Shown: one piece after another, positions 35,501-41,962 of the stretch | Layout: every line of letters starts with the position of its first letter | Position numbering within the stretch: the stretch's first letter is position 1 | From: Lachnospiraceae bacterium | GTDB lineage: Bacteria; Bacillota; Clostridia; Lachnospirales; Lachnospiraceae | NCBI GenBank assembly: GCA_017449075.1 | Contig: JAFSKG010000008.1 | Location: 1-64,000 of the forward strand | Reading direction: 5' to 3' | Length of the DNA: 64,000 nucleotides | Position numbers and translations under genes: made by a program | Notes under the pieces: model-generated | Seen by the model: only the letters and a program-made list of their open reading frames with translations | Databases searched by the model: none | Told to the model about the DNA's origin: nothing

Positions 35501-38500
35501 GATCTCAACATATAATCTCCGTGATTATATGTATCATTGCTAGTATTTGGCTCTTGCATGCTAATTATAGATTTACCCTCGCAATCAAATGTGTTGTACC
35601 ATACCTTCACATGGTCAAGCATAGTACTTCCCTTTGTCTCAAATAAGCTTGACTTTAGATCATTATCTCTAAATGATACATACTCAAGATGTAACTCATC
35701 TAAATCTTTAAAACCTTTAACAAATGCTTGATCAGTATTATTTATAGCAACATTCTTGAATTCAATCTCTTTGTCTCTCTTTCCATAGAGACCGAAACTA
35801 TTGATTGAAGAATTTGTTGCAACTAAAGTGAATAATGAACCACTTGTTACTTCTGATGGAGTTGCATACTCTATAGTTCCATGATCTTCTTGGCAATCAG
35901 TTATTACACAATCACCATAAAGAGCAAAGAAATCTCTCTTACTCTTTACAGTAATCTTATGACCATTTAAGCAAAGTTTAAGTCCTTTTATAGGATGATC
36001 CTTGTCATTTAAAATATTATTTGTGTCAAGACCTCTAAGTGTATCTGTTATTTCAATATCTGCACCTAGTACATACATATACTCTGGATGCTCTGCTGCA
36101 TAGTAAAGTTGCTCTGGAATTCTTACATCTATACAAGTTTTTGCTTTTTGATCGCCGCTTACATCACCACCAAACTCAGCATGTGCATTTGTATTGTTTA
36201 CACCTAAGTGGTTACAATCATAATCATTTGCAGTACCACAAGCTTTATGTTCGTGGTTAGTTACTGCGTAGATACAGATAAGTTGAGGTGACCAGCCTGC
36301 ACCAGTATTTTTAACTTCAGTTTTCCAGTCCCAAGAATGGAATCTAAGTTTTTCATTTGTGCCATCAAAGTCTTGGTTACCTATGATATCTATGACTTTA
36401 TAGTGCTTTGTATTTGTATATATAGTAGCACTTGTGTCATCTGCTATAGAGTAATCTTTAATAGGTCTTATAACTTGGCTGCCTATACTTACTCTTTGAC
36501 TATCAATTGCTTGTACCCATTCTCCGCCATGGTCTGCAGTATCAAATACCATTTCAAAGCTAAATTCTATAAGTTGTGCAGTATCTTTTATGTATATTCT
36601 TTCCGGATCAGTTTCTGAACCACCTTGGTCAAAGAATACTACACGGTTATCGTATACGTCTCCTCCACCTGCATTCTTTACATTTACACCAAATGAATCC
36701 AAGAAGAACATAGCTGATGATACGGCACCGCCTGTACCATTTTCATAACCTTGGATGAATCTATTGTTAAATCTTATATAGTCCTTGTCTTCATTTTGCA
36801 TCTTAAACATAGGAGACACTTTCGCTCTACCTTCTATAGTTGAATCTGCCTCTGTGTTTATAGGTGAGAAATACACTTTTGCATTTCTACCAATACGAAC
36901 ATCTTCTACACCATCTTTGAGTTTTGTCATCTCTGTATCTTCTATAAAGCTGTCTGTTGCTATATCACTTATAAGCACATTGAAATGTCTATAATGTGGG
37001 TCATCAAATCTCTGTCCATCAGGAACTATCTCAAGAGGCATGTTTGAACCTCTTGGATCAGTTGCTCTCAAGTTATTCTTTACATGTAAGTTTCCACCTA
37101 TATAGATATTTGACTGTTTTATATTTGATGTATCTTCTACGATATATCCCATCATACCATCATGATATATATCTGCAGAAGTTACATCATATCCAAATCT
37201 ATTTTCACCTGTAAGTCCAGTGTTGTTATAAATCATACCTTGTTTTAAGAATATAGTACTTGTCTCGCTTGCATCTACACCGATTACATAATCATCTTCA
37301 TTTCCATATATGAGTATATCTTCAGATGCAGGTATACCACTTGCAAGTCCTTCTACCATGTGGTTTCTAAAGTCATAAGAAGCCATAGAAAGTGTTGCTT
37401 TCTTAAGTCTTATAGGGTTACTACTTGTGCTAATAGTAAATCCTGCATCAAGTTCTACCACAGAATTATCTACATACATTACAGAATAATTCTTTGAAAT
37501 AGAAGTTGCTCCTACATCCAAGTTTGCAAACTTAGTGTTTGTCATAGTAAGTTTTGCAGTAGAATCAATATATGCAAAAATATTCTTTAAGGCTTCATCA
37601 GTTACAGCAAAATGATCTTTTGTCGAAAGAACTTCTAAATATTTTACAGAAGAGTTCTTTGTTATATTCTTAAGATATATAGCTTCGCCACTCTTCAAAG
37701 ATTTGTTTTCATTAAATTTGTTTGTAGCAGATGTAGTGAGGTAGAATGAAGTATAGAACATATGATTATACTTCTTAGCATCATCTCCCGCATAATATAT
37801 ACCTGCTGCATAACCTTTGGTATCATCAGTTAAGAATGCAGTGCCGCTACCTGTAATTTCACCATTATTAAATGTAGAACCATATACATTAACTGTAGTA
37901 TCTCTATTTTCACCTTTAGCATATACTGCTGCACCATTTTCTAATGCAAGCATATTTTCAAATGTAACATCAGATATATTGAGTGTTGTGACATCATAAG
38001 CATAGATACCACCACCATCTGTGATATTTGTACCAGGTAAAGCATCTGTTCTATTGAATTTAACTTTAGCACTTTGATTTGTACTTAGATTTCCTACATA
38101 TACTGTAGAGCAAGTGCTTAAGTACACATGTCCACCCTTGCCTACGCTAAGTGTAGTAGAATTGTTGTCTTGGAAAAGTGTCTTATATATGTATACGATA
38201 TTTACTCCAGAAATCTTTAAAGCACCTGTTCCTATACCATAACAATTCTTTATAGATTGTTGAGAAACCACATCTACCTTTGAGTTTATAAGCACTGTTC
38301 CTATATTTTCAAAATCAAGAACACCAAGTATATTTGGTTTATTAGAAGTTGTATAAGTTGAATTAGCTAATATATTATGAGTAACTATATTATTGTCAAA
38401 ATAGAAAGTTCCTTCACTCTTGTCAGAAGGCTTCCTGCCATTTCTCTCATTGTATAAGTTCTCTATGTAAAGTGCTCCACCATTATTTGCATTTTCATTT

Positions 38501-41500
38501 GAACCACCAAATGTATTGCCTATGATATTAGTGTTGTTTGCACCTACTGAGTCGAGAGTAAGATAAATTGCATAAGCCTGTGCAGAACCAAGGTTTCCTA
38601 TTAAGTTCTTAGTAAATATATTTCCTTTTATGATACGATATTGCTCTTCTGTTGAACCACCATCATAATTTTCAAGCAGGAATAAACCATTTTTATCTGG
38701 TCTATATATTACGTCATCGCCATAATCGATACTTGTATCAGGTCTTGCGGCTCTTGTACCATTTTTATATCTTCCTTCTGATCCCCATGTCTCGTTGTCT
38801 GTTCTACCATATTCTGTCGCACTATATTTAAATGTAGCTCCAAGTCCACAGTTTTCAATCTTGCTGTGACCTATATTGATATAGTCGTTCATGATTGAAG
38901 TACCTTCTGCAGTAGAGAATCTACGTACATCATAATCAGCTGATATGATACCGCCTCTAAATGCAGATACTGTAGCAAATTTACAATGCTCTACAGCAAC
39001 AGAGTTTACATAATAGAGATTTGCAAATCCACCATCATTTGATGATACTCCCTCTACATCAAGAGCATAGAAGAATGCTCTTCTTGTTGTCTGAGTAGCA
39101 GCTTGATCTACGTCATTGATAGACATAGTAAGGAATGATGATGAATAATCATTATAATTGTCTTTAACTCCTATATTTGTGTTATATAAGTAGTTATTTG
39201 GATAGCTATAATACTTTGTTGACAATACTCCGTTTCTATAAGTTGTATACTTTTGAGCCCTTCTTGGCACATAAGTTGTAATAGTATTTGTAGCTATGAA
39301 ATTCTTAACTTTTAATCTTGTCTCATTCTCTACATAAGAACTATTCTTATCTACTTTATCTTTATTTCCAAGTCCATAGAAGTAAACACCCTTTGCTTTT
39401 GTATAGAATATAGCTGGGGCTGTTCTTCCATCATTTAATCCATCCATATATCCGCAGTAGCCGTCGGCACCTGTCTCAGAAGTAGTGTCTGTCTCTTTTC
39501 TTTCGTCTCTACATCCACATATACATATAGCATATGGCCAAGTTCCGAGAGTCTCTGCAGTTGGATCATCTTCATTGTAATATGTGCATATCTGTCCAGA
39601 AGCTGTAAATGATAACTTATAGTCATTCAAGCAAAGGAATAAAGGTTTTGTAACATTTATCATCTCTGTGACAGTTATATTTGTAGTAAGATATAAATAG
39701 CTATACTCAGATGCTCCACTTGCTATATAGTTTTTAAAGTCTGCATAACTATTTACTGCTTGATAAGTTTTTGAATCTTTAACTGGGTGCTCAGTGTTCA
39801 TTTGCTCATTGAAGTGGTATGCTACAGTATCACTACAATTTGCTCTTCCACATACCCAGTGGTTATGACCAGTAGCGCCAAGAAGTGGTAGTCCAAAGCT
39901 CTTATCCCCTTCTATCTCTATGCCGCCACCCAAAAGTTTTCCAAGTTCTGCTGCAAGCTCTCCAAGGTCAAGTGCAGCTACACCTTCTTCTGCAGCACTT
40001 TCCTTATTTACTACTCCGTTCTTTGCATTGCCTTTAAGCAAGTCTGTCTTATCTAACTCATCATCATCTGGAGTTATAGGTTTATCATCAGTCAACTCTT
40101 CATACTCATAGACAACTTCTACATCATCTATCTTTGAATCAAACTCGTCTCCTGTAACTTTTACTTCAGTCTCACCTTCATTGTTTCCAGTGTTGTCGCT
40201 TACATTGTCGCCCTCATTGTCACCTTCTTCATTAGTCTTATCTTCAACTTCTGTTTTTTCTTCTTCATCTGTATCAGTGAAGCCAGCTACTGTCTCACTT
40301 GTCTCAGCTGCTACCTCAGTTACTGTCTCTTCTGCTGTCTCCTCAATAGTCTCTACAGTCTTAACTTCCTCACTTACCAATGTTGCATCGTCAACTACAG
40401 CAACATTTTCATCGCTGCCCTTCACTTCTATTTCAGTATCACTAGTTTCTTCAGTCAATTCCTCTTTAGTATCATTATCTTTATCTATAACTTCTACATT
40501 TCCATTTTCGTCTGATTTGTAATCCTTATTATCAGGCACATACTCTGGACGATATACCTTTGACAATATCTCTACATTCCATTTTGCAGGCACAGTTACA
40601 ACTTTTTGATCACCATATTGGTTCTCAAGAAGAACTTTAACTTCTTTCGCAAGGTATTTATCCTTTATTTCTTCTATAGAAGGGATTTGTCTAAATGATG
40701 CACTTGACTCATTTGCCAAAATCTCTTTTAACTTCCATACGCTGTCCTCAGGTATTGATCTTGTAGCTATAATATATTTCTTAATTACTTTTATCTCTTT
40801 TTCAATCTCAGTTTTAGTAGCTTCTACAAATTCTATTTCACTATTTACTTTTACATCATCTATATTATCAACATTGGTTTCGATTGTTTCATCAATTAAA
40901 TTCTCTTGAGACTTCTCAGTTGTCTCATTTTCATCACTACTTGTTTCACTTTCTTCTACAGTTGTCTCTTCTGTCTCAGTAGTCTCTTCTGTCTCACTTG
41001 TCTCTGCAACAGTTGTCTCTGTCTCTACTGTCTCTACTGTCTCTGATGTTTCAGAAGTTTCTTCTATAGTAGTAGACTCTTCTGTCTCTGATGTTTCGGC
41101 TACAGAAGTTTCCTCTGACTCACTTGTTTCTTTTTCAGAAGTTTCTTCAGAAGTATCTTTAGAAGTTTCCTCATCATAAATCTTTTCAGTAGTTTCCTCT
41201 TCACTTGTCTCTACTGACTCTGACTCCTCTTCTTTCTCCGACGTTTGTTCTTCAGAAGTTTCTTCCTTATCATCTTCTGGTTCTTCTTGATAACCATCAT
41301 CACTCTCTTCTTCTTCTTCACCAGAAGTTGGAGCGACACCTTCGGCATCACCATCAGAAGTTTTTTCTTCTTTTAACTTCGTCGTAGTCTCCTCTTCTTC
41401 ATTTTTTTCTTCACTCGAAGTTTCGTCTTCATCATTTTCTTTCTTGATCAAAACTTTCTCCTCGTGATACTCTTTGTACTCAAGATAATAGTTTGGTGTT

Positions 41501-41640
41501 TCCTTTTGACTTGACTCAACCAAACTTTCGTTGACTACATCGTCAACGCTTGCTGCAAGGACTGAGAATCCACTGCTACAAAAAGTCATGCAAACAATGA
41601 GTACGATGCTGATGACTTTTTTCATTTTTTGACTCAACAT
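20560..41640 (-). CDS. Giant secreted surface protein, copy 2 (7,026 aa)
   Basis: The start has AAGAGG eight bases upstream. Signal peptide at 1-30 (MLSQKMKKVIS..., cleavage near VLA-AS), Tyr-rich acidic segment, then an ETSE-rich stalk to about 590 containing an Ig-like domain at about 299-370. A first header, HNHWVCG, is near 593 and a second, HEHKACG...CNH, near 1797, with a degenerate third near 2700. Each is followed by YLTxxI and a CLN(G/D/S) motif and then a right-handed beta-helix with FxxN and GGAIY-like turns. One isolated InlB-like unit sits inside the helical part near 31,200-31,500. About two dozen InlB/Flg_new-type repeats fill 4130-6805, then 17 glycines, then a tail with choline-binding-like repeats (GIYLFDEAGNMLTG, YYFSETTGEMLIGWQ, MYFGEDGKL). 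No LPxTG motif or terminal membrane anchor is present, so the tail probably binds the wall non-covalently. A surface adhesin role is inferred. Confidence 0.95.
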   Translation of the reverse strand: MLSQKMKKVISIVLIVCMTFCSSGFSVLAASVDDVVNESLVESSQKETPNYYLEYKEYHEEKVLIKKENDEDETSSEEKNEEEETTTKLKEEKTSDGDAEGVAPTSGEEEEESDDGYQEEPEDDKEETSEEQTSEKEEESESVETSEEETTEKIYDEETSKDTSEETSEKETSESEETSVAETSETEESTTIEETSETSETVETVETETTVAETSETEETTETEETTVEESETSSDENETTEKSQENLIDETIETNVDNIDDVKVNSEIEFVEATKTEIEKEIKVIKKYIIATRSIPEDSVWKLKEILANESSASFRQIPSIEEIKDKYLAKEVKVLLENQYGDQKVVTVPAKWNVEILSKVYRPEYVPDNKDYKSDENGNVEVIDKDNDTKEELTEETSDTEIEVKGSDENVAVVDDATLVSEEVKTVETIEETAEETVTEVAAETSETVAGFTDTDEEEKTEVEDKTNEEGDNEGDNVSDNTGNNEGETEVKVTGDEFDSKIDDVEVVYEYEELTDDKPITPDDDELDKTDLLKGNAKNGVVNKESAAEEGVAALDLGELAAELGKLLGGGIEIEGDKSFGLPLLGATGHNHWVCGRANCSDTVAYHFNEQMNTEHPVKDSKTYQAVNSYADFKNYIASGASEYSYLYLTTNITVTEMINVTKPLFLCLNDYKLSFTASGQICTYYNEDDPTAETLGTWPYAICICGCRDERKETDTTSETGADGYCGYMDGLNDGRTAPAIFYTKAKGVYFYGLGNKDKVDKNSSYVENETRLKVKNFIATNTITTYVPRRAQKYTTYRNGVLSTKYYSYPNNYLYNTNIGVKDNYNDYSSSFLTMSINDVDQAATQTTRRAFFYALDVEGVSSNDGGFANLYYVNSVAVEHCKFATVSAFRGGIISADYDVRRFSTAEGTSIMNDYINIGHSKIENCGLGATFKYSATEYGRTDNETWGSEGRYKNGTRAARPDTSIDYGDDVIYRPDKNGLFLLENYDGGSTEEQYRIIKGNIFTKNLIGNLGSAQAYAIYLTLDSVGANNTNIIGNTFGGSNENANNGGALYIENLYNERNGRKPSDKSEGTFYFDNNIVTHNILANSTYTTSNKPNILGVLDFENIGTVLINSKVDVVSQQSIKNCYGIGTGALKISGVNIVYIYKTLFQDNNSTTLSVGKGGHVYLSTCSTVYVGNLSTNQSAKVKFNRTDALPGTNITDGGGIYAYDVTTLNISDVTFENMLALENGAAVYAKGENRDTTVNVYGSTFNNGEITGSGTAFLTDDTKGYAAGIYYAGDDAKKYNHMFYTSFYLTTSATNKFNENKSLKSGEAIYLKNITKNSSVKYLEVLSTKDHFAVTDEALKNIFAYIDSTAKLTMTNTKFANLDVGATSISKNYSVMYVDNSVVELDAGFTISTSSNPIRLKKATLSMASYDFRNHMVEGLASGIPASEDILIYGNEDDYVIGVDASETSTIFLKQGMIYNNTGLTGENRFGYDVTSADIYHDGMMGYIVEDTSNIKQSNIYIGGNLHVKNNLRATDPRGSNMPLEIVPDGQRFDDPHYRHFNVLISDIATDSFIEDTEMTKLKDGVEDVRIGRNAKVYFSPINTEADSTIEGRAKVSPMFKMQNEDKDYIRFNNRFIQGYENGTGGAVSSAMFFLDSFGVNVKNAGGGDVYDNRVVFFDQGGSETDPERIYIKDTAQLIEFSFEMVFDTADHGGEWVQAIDSQRVSIGSQVIRPIKDYSIADDTSATIYTNTKHYKVIDIIGNQDFDGTNEKLRFHSWDWKTEVKNTGAGWSPQLICIYAVTNHEHKACGTANDYDCNHLGVNNTNAHAEFGGDVSGDQKAKTCIDVRIPEQLYYAAEHPEYMYVLGADIEITDTLRGLDTNNILNDKDHPIKGLKLCLNGHKITVKSKRDFFALYGDCVITDCQEDHGTIEYATPSEVTSGSLFTLVATNSSINSFGLYGKRDKEIEFKNVAINNTDQAFVKGFKDLDELHLEYVSFRDNDLKSSLFETKGSTMLDHVKVWYNTFDCEGKSIISMQEPNTSNDTYNHGDYMLRSGIYRENVLNSKDSSIIDIKAKDSNSTILLENDENISTDDAKIRVGANDISNRAVFAIGHDEVSKALFTVRGLDCWDNEINTGISGIDEYKGGVLYLKNIYGNSETGSYSINNCEFQYCGIDTVVPSEESLKDLDYTRATGTYKMRGGAIYIEGTTAGALVNQINQLTINDCKFHNNVAYEGGAIYLKNSRGIILSGDSTEAYKNYAYEGSVLYVDDSDASISGKTSVDIHYLQGQEMYYNGIVFKNNDWDIADSVSDDIKSKSMIYFTSIGTDDEGKPVTLNIESPLVQYNYASDGLYKLGKCDYTNLLKFSGEDANGYIRYNGLYTGESRGEAPTEHYGGPVLAFADDAQVELFESAEGRQLNIDVNDVGNKSAVVKADTASASIALFGKFTIRDNFQKLSSTDFSELRQANVQVSPGMTFVADDSLDSANTYVYFNTLVSDKEMPIIRWNFNLDCSSNPSIEHFYADNKAPVTTGHDYYETEAISGTQLHIKNATDTSYAIYKGNNSGLYVGNIANFAKPIYAVGNYLIFNGTDSEKEEVKKNSLALYGQKGAEIQFDQYTLADLGSRDNRTKVFNGFEKWGAPPSGTTWEARDGYKNYVGKTYTGEYKTWGFIDNTDDFVTNTYKVGTDSELEHLDYTWYTTHTGHTNYVSAHGAFDTYWIVAYDESFLHSTYPSSYGLSDLNEPGVTSVDIVLTDKRTIELKKAITNTEGMNICLNSNVIYAPENDNLVRLESAEGDNIDTGTSKVLALMNCQTSGGVQGFSGETHNPLFNLIGGSEIAPSNEATLYLENLEVGRINYTGDEDGSIVKASYSNVHFINTTIDGATSTFNAKTPIMLGNSNVAVRGFDSTSGGLIVKNVGDSSVPDIGANGFFYMYGSETFYNQETSRQEIRNKFLGDVRIQNVLNNKFVSDKAFFNLEDVYGASDGAVNVYVGFDGVTDDIPSVSNQKDKAKGGLFYLSFPHDDGTTERTFNLNRIDNYIIKSETQGYGSFVYVEDFKSNLKDGYFNLNVKGRMLTTKAKYDGGAFYFNTTGEYDARLNLNIDFGTDDAGGNVSETGSGGFVYINQENWNESYKRKNKLSIRTSSHDGQLYILTGSAGKNGGVFYITDTIFDATGGIIYAATLNPITAGEEGGFLWQKRSITTFKYLQIKYAKSTGAGAAIYVDGSDGVIGDTTDQLTQKHDSITLDGVNIIKENKSTNNKGIVVIGTYSDFFLGGNVKMWDGENYDSHTDDTEVLYVRGEGLDAETLSNYGVRREVLSNFVPTDDLTSINSYIYGKVERMDKILFSGWNVTTHPNYKNTIAPSSKFYEGDTSKEMNVYDSGAAAHANIHIGYTDAKIRFITTVDGDSSIVKTFRDDVGVSMGSTKLLTVTYDDLKSQAITASGKPESEFLGFVAYQSNSQGTVKEIRNYVPDDPTDPNPQAFLYVANPENYVIAVWKDTTGAADITFADGTYSAETGLIHTNPTTWVKAEFIEQLYFDDSSLSLGYKLEQDLYDGWTVIDSGDNTSGYTVKASGSIAEPITNATEYIYMDEYDIYKQWDTPFYENTAGTIGFFNHETMDSLIKTDVTEDYEVMTQDFIKAKNAEFIGNIQVENLVSDFVDSAVVNTSESDGGFYVLGDVKFVNNSNLRLKPGKNGSTYIIDATFDENKNPIQVGAYNNALIYFASPDPMNPNIGTALIKRTTFETNMLNTIIELGGDYNNTISEGILTIESSLFTENHVYETATDSAMIKILNSNTNLEQIVNIKDTRFVNNNDDARETWETYYHSIIKSYGHAVYLDGVTIKDNKVQEYILSQYKADGLAMMRYMLMNTVIENNELTYSTTTKDFAKGIVLYQDYADQGLMGVNARSINLIGSTSITGNKTNAAVYNKDVIGSGKSMGYAFGGLVNITGNTDRDNQEVNFVVKDSHQGDDYDDAHTVTFVKTGSDYFDIAGYISSRSTIGVSVDANWVSTDVAKYIAYNSWTFDERPIGATFQMFESDHNDYIVAKSGSSIVLMKKSETDKYITTMFEPYDDSVSIRPQYIMYGIDTVADEPMSPVSSIDPSAVFDHWCQDKNLISPYLFNDSGTPVEGEGSPRIATIYALWRKDIKVTVVTNNGGVGLDGSTLPPVMFDGDNVASGSFTVRMGKPLSESTSFKYVDLDTGTVVTKLTGLETQPIFARAGMTPGANWHTKNGFNGGKGDGDWGEEWTYTDGVGHAVVKDMTLYVSWLGEEYRMYYEYYDLDSIPASGSTIVDNKYLSPEGYEYSIQNYNTQVKEVFTPVRHGYEFKDWHSSPSEIFSKDNVIKATTAYLWSENITAYAEWKPKEYKVVYVAKDGEIDDGHGHPVTATRSASTLKFDIGLSSPSFTMSYVPFNRNGYTFYGYKYDLPIRGERDLEIEATELVGARNFYNAQTEQDPTTKKWDEKEGDPTELNVIWTPNDYKLYFDLNDGQWGNTNTYVGTTYVATGSKTDAFDDFNYDATKNLYWMNAVYGEKLNSGDISELPNPVRAGYTFDGWFMRQDSTEDAKKVTGDTEYNWEEISYDEHDWTTYTGAKDAKVYAKWSKNKYTIEFLAKPTDEQEMDTPSGSIASINMEFDITTTSVIEIPKIKLGEDSFVWTIDGYTYTGASIDYEDYDGKTYSVKIPNATQSIIISDPNSEFYNLKLGNIDDAAVIQVVANWQEHNYKIEYNANVPAGKTLRRGATKSTTDNILYTEETEVEIPDSTALAIDGYKFMGWATISNPTREEDVVYHYYDSYSGLSKLASKKEGVIGAENDNELYKLYAFWMKNPYFVVYDVNNDESATPSIARQTFETDADADQQLTALGFKVPGFTFDGWKDLGYRPGPTPPAQGWKATYSDAEVIPVGKNIRIGDSEDEIEAEFQGMWTEHTYTVDFDYNPPVSPKTGEVNYVDGTKNSITTTYTEEQDLGEAVVKVAGYEFDYWTDPYGNVYNEDGTITRMASTWSNAEHITLTYHWKKAQVIILLDHNDSENETEFTTYFDASYSSITALPTPTRNGYTFVEWTTMPATPYEIVVAPNEVVVDSDIVRHATPSSGIEGDPVQTLYAHWSHNDYTLTLYANTMNGVANIVQKGTMSSTNRSTSSIIARYERPVGEKGVPGAMSDLETPELAGYHFIGYTNADGDDVKKDTLFWAYDNNQVITAEWEANTFNVQYDAGATDVVGRIASQNNIAFDTNDTTFTEVVEDGSANTFSRAGFSFDYWENTNKNVETLKNLNSIALVKATYANAEEIANLTEVNGKTVTMKAHWKEHEYEVEFDGNAPTNTQGLPNYVQGSMDNQKFKYTELKKLSKNTLKVDGYTFIGWASKSNVTVPDYTDEQEVSRLAGQGYGSDGEADVFTLYAVWKANTYKVKFNLNDVTENKWGTTTASFIAPNPSWKDEYEVTFDAPYGSAIGTGVGQTIKAGNRIGYDFLGWVSTMSYADPKAIVRSERSAAAIAANTLYRATSNTTLYALWDNKTYTVLYNIETRNYSSESDKPVVDKVQDTIYFDCAFGSNGELNDADGTIHELASVTGGQFAFKGWYYDQTYYLADPTSPTGGIRDAATPTETMKVVKDTPSFNFDVYNYVKDYFTWYGTDTFRLNAWCAGKGRILYINPKGGELWFGGRTDTTTKGKRYAATDSNTAFSIEVSKDVKINEGGADYLPENEYTWPNQPTNFKPGDYTSKESGYDAVYKKGYNFTKWTTTTEGATYPDEVHGDTEFWSDAQNAYVEANWQARVYELEYDENLPNDGNPSTKDLLQWTDPVDPTSLVPDKPIDNKTVTYDRVLGPDPGNVATFSNPVLPGYTFEGWYIYPEGNTAGIRVDAGSMIWNFAEEDKFTKVDGTDPKAIVSNNHIGGYTTVPVRMYAKWTANTYKLVINGNKGRGTTDPKFTLGGTTYTNKVATISVTFDTVIPEADYPADGDFSRDGYTFKGAYAVKGIWPADWTNLEEGWFRKITRGTTKYDFDLIRDFDGYDDTADTINNFTGVVTVNAMWYPKEVKVTWNGNKKSTESTVPKINGRDNSFEKWMLYDDTFDYDRSSNIIDTSAYDSAKANDGEIYAFDENNTYKQGYRLLGWNTNADGTGADIVGSSTPSVADFSVYAKWEQVEHKIRYNANDSSTGDDAYGSTAVSSMPTETIVKFDDALPELQVATRSGYDFLGWFTKDGNAGGTWNGDWGTEIKKDVKYDFSGALKDISVDDKNLFKDPANAPYVLEVYAKWAPKTYTVHFYINDKGAGNGSTEGSLIVNGTTYKGVLASPYNLTPVYFDHTLQVKDYKTNALRSATEMPLGDSDHLKRLGYTINPSTPWVKDSPTGTDGVDFYNDLYQVDRDTNYFAKWDKDTWTVIFDTTVQSSLRPKAAKAAQAAIKPMVHTSDIDSIAHLTEVSAEFDTDTLIDRAAVLSSEDSGATGITVGYDFNKWCLDKSYDLTKITYAADGYIKITDDLLKTANITKDETNKTLTLYPTFTEKDYTIVFDNNYDSYSTGYDPAYDSESFPQVTASYNELKHIAHPIVPSTTPLSPDAGYSGIGGLIEFTGWSTTAAPLTSNEYPEYPYTSGEIDVTRLLADAQTAGTTVTLYAHWRKTRYPIDYVNDNSAIAWSTITADVPYWFDADTTDRNLDIPGIGDPGAPQRSGAEFLGWDYQFYDNKDFTSPNANVGTSSTAINHSFMVGKGQSLRMTAKWRVLTGMLIFDPNGGEGNRVMIDIDDYTTSYPIPNVSFTFGDKYIDHWSTDPNDSNGIVFDSIVTGIYRENVMDDFIVYAIWKSPINTENNGNSVRNDGKKSQGAKIRSFGGGGGGGGGGGGGGGGGAGGVTNLPQFNQANLDYAAALNLPLRLTLAITNNSLLASNGAWVYDQNTNKWQYSVSLPNTQVQVGTTKADLHMLASNGLFTLPNGLGGAGIYLFDEAGNMLTGLQQYAGATYYFSETTGEMLIGWQNVGGQLMYFGEDGKLMFNVGDEAAMVAYQSSNPAMVDRETSGAKEVKQRAAFQNAINQYNAAIK
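21127..21186 (-). repeat. Poly-glycine codon tract of giant copy 2
   Basis: Seventeen consecutive glycine codons (21136-21186) are followed by Ala-Gly-Gly. The codons are mixed GGC/GGT/GGA, which makes the tract about three-quarters GC or more in an AT-rich gene. It forms a flexible hinge between the repeat array and the cell-wall-binding tail. Its near-repetitive DNA could change length by slippage in steps of three bases without breaking the frame. Confidence 0.9.
21240..29230 (-). repeat. InlB/Flg_new-type repeat array of giant copy 2
   Basis: I count about two dozen units with the ending YAxW or AxW followed by a strand such as NTYKVKFNLN, and an internal GYxFxGW. Examples start AEWKPKEYKVVY, YAKWSKNKYTIEF, AHWKEHEYEVEFDGN and YAKWAPKTYTVHFYIN. 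The units are diverged from each other. This matches the Listeria-Bacteroides repeat family and probably forms a long rigid stalk. Confidence 0.85.
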
Positions 41641-41683
41641 AAACCGAACCTCTTAAAAAAATTTTTTATTCAAACAAAACATG

Positions 41684-41730
41684 TTGCGTTTCTCACGCAA
41701 AAAGTAACAAATGGGTGCAAAAACCCATTT
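41684..41730 (-). promoter_or_regulatory. Two-hairpin 5' leader of giant copy 2
   Basis: Hairpin one (41709-41730) is AAATGGGT / ACCCATTT with a six-base loop. Hairpin two (41684-41700) is TTGCGT / ACGCAA with loop GAGAA. Both match the leader of giant copy 1 in order, spacing and stem sequence. One base-pair differs as A-U here versus G-U there, and the second loop differs, so the stems are conserved better than the loop. Confidence 0.65.
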
Positions 41731-41735
41731 TCAAT

Positions 41736-41764
41736 ATTATACAAAAACAAGCCATGTTTTTCAA
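41736..41764 (-). promoter_or_regulatory. Sigma-A-type promoter of giant copy 2
   Basis: -35 TTGAAA (41759-41764) and -10 TATAAT (41736-41741) are separated by exactly 17 bases. The bases around both hexamers match the promoter of giant copy 1. The spacers differ. Confidence 0.8.
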
Positions 41765-41817
41765 CTAAAATGATAACTTTTTTCAAATCTTAATAGATTT
41801 TTAATAAAAATTGAACT

Positions 41818-41844
41818 AAAAAAGAGCCCTAAAATAGGCTCTTT
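41818..41844 (-). terminator. Intrinsic terminator after tRNA-Leu
   Basis: On the minus strand, AAAGAGCC and GGCTCTTT form an 8-bp stem around an eight-base loop and run into six T residues. It lies just after the tRNA and just before the promoter of giant copy 2. Confidence 0.85.
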
Positions 41845-41865
41845 CTATAGGCATAGGCCAATATG

Positions 41866-41951
41866 TGCTGGTGGCCGGAATCGAACCGGCACGGATGTCA
41901 CCATCCACAGGATTTTAAGTCCTGGGCGTCTACCAGTTCCGCCACACCAGC
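41866..41951 (-). tRNA. tRNA-Leu (anticodon UAA)
   Basis: This 86-nt class II tRNA has acceptor arm GCTGGTG / CACCAGC with discriminator A. The anticodon stem CAGGA / TCCTG encloses loop CTTAAAA, with anticodon UAA at 41915-41917. The long variable arm is GGATG-GTGA-CATCC and the T arm contains GGTTCGATTCC. CCA is not encoded: ACA follows the acceptor, so CCA must be added afterwards. It has its own promoter and terminator and sits between two giant genes. Confidence 0.97.
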
Positions 41952-41962
41952 AGCACCTTGCT

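Noticed and set aside
40181..40522. Plus-strand open frames opposite the acidic stalks (also 55476-55805)
   Set aside because: Low-complexity Ser-rich translations caused by the Glu-rich genes on the other strand.
20560..41640. Multi-domain enzyme such as a non-ribosomal peptide or polyketide synthase
   Set aside because: Size alone suggested this, but there is a signal peptide, an acidic stalk, beta-helix and surface repeats, and no carrier or condensation motifs.
41866..41951. tRNA-Leu as an attachment site for an integrated element
   Set aside because: No integrase gene and no direct repeat of the tRNA 3' end were found in the window.
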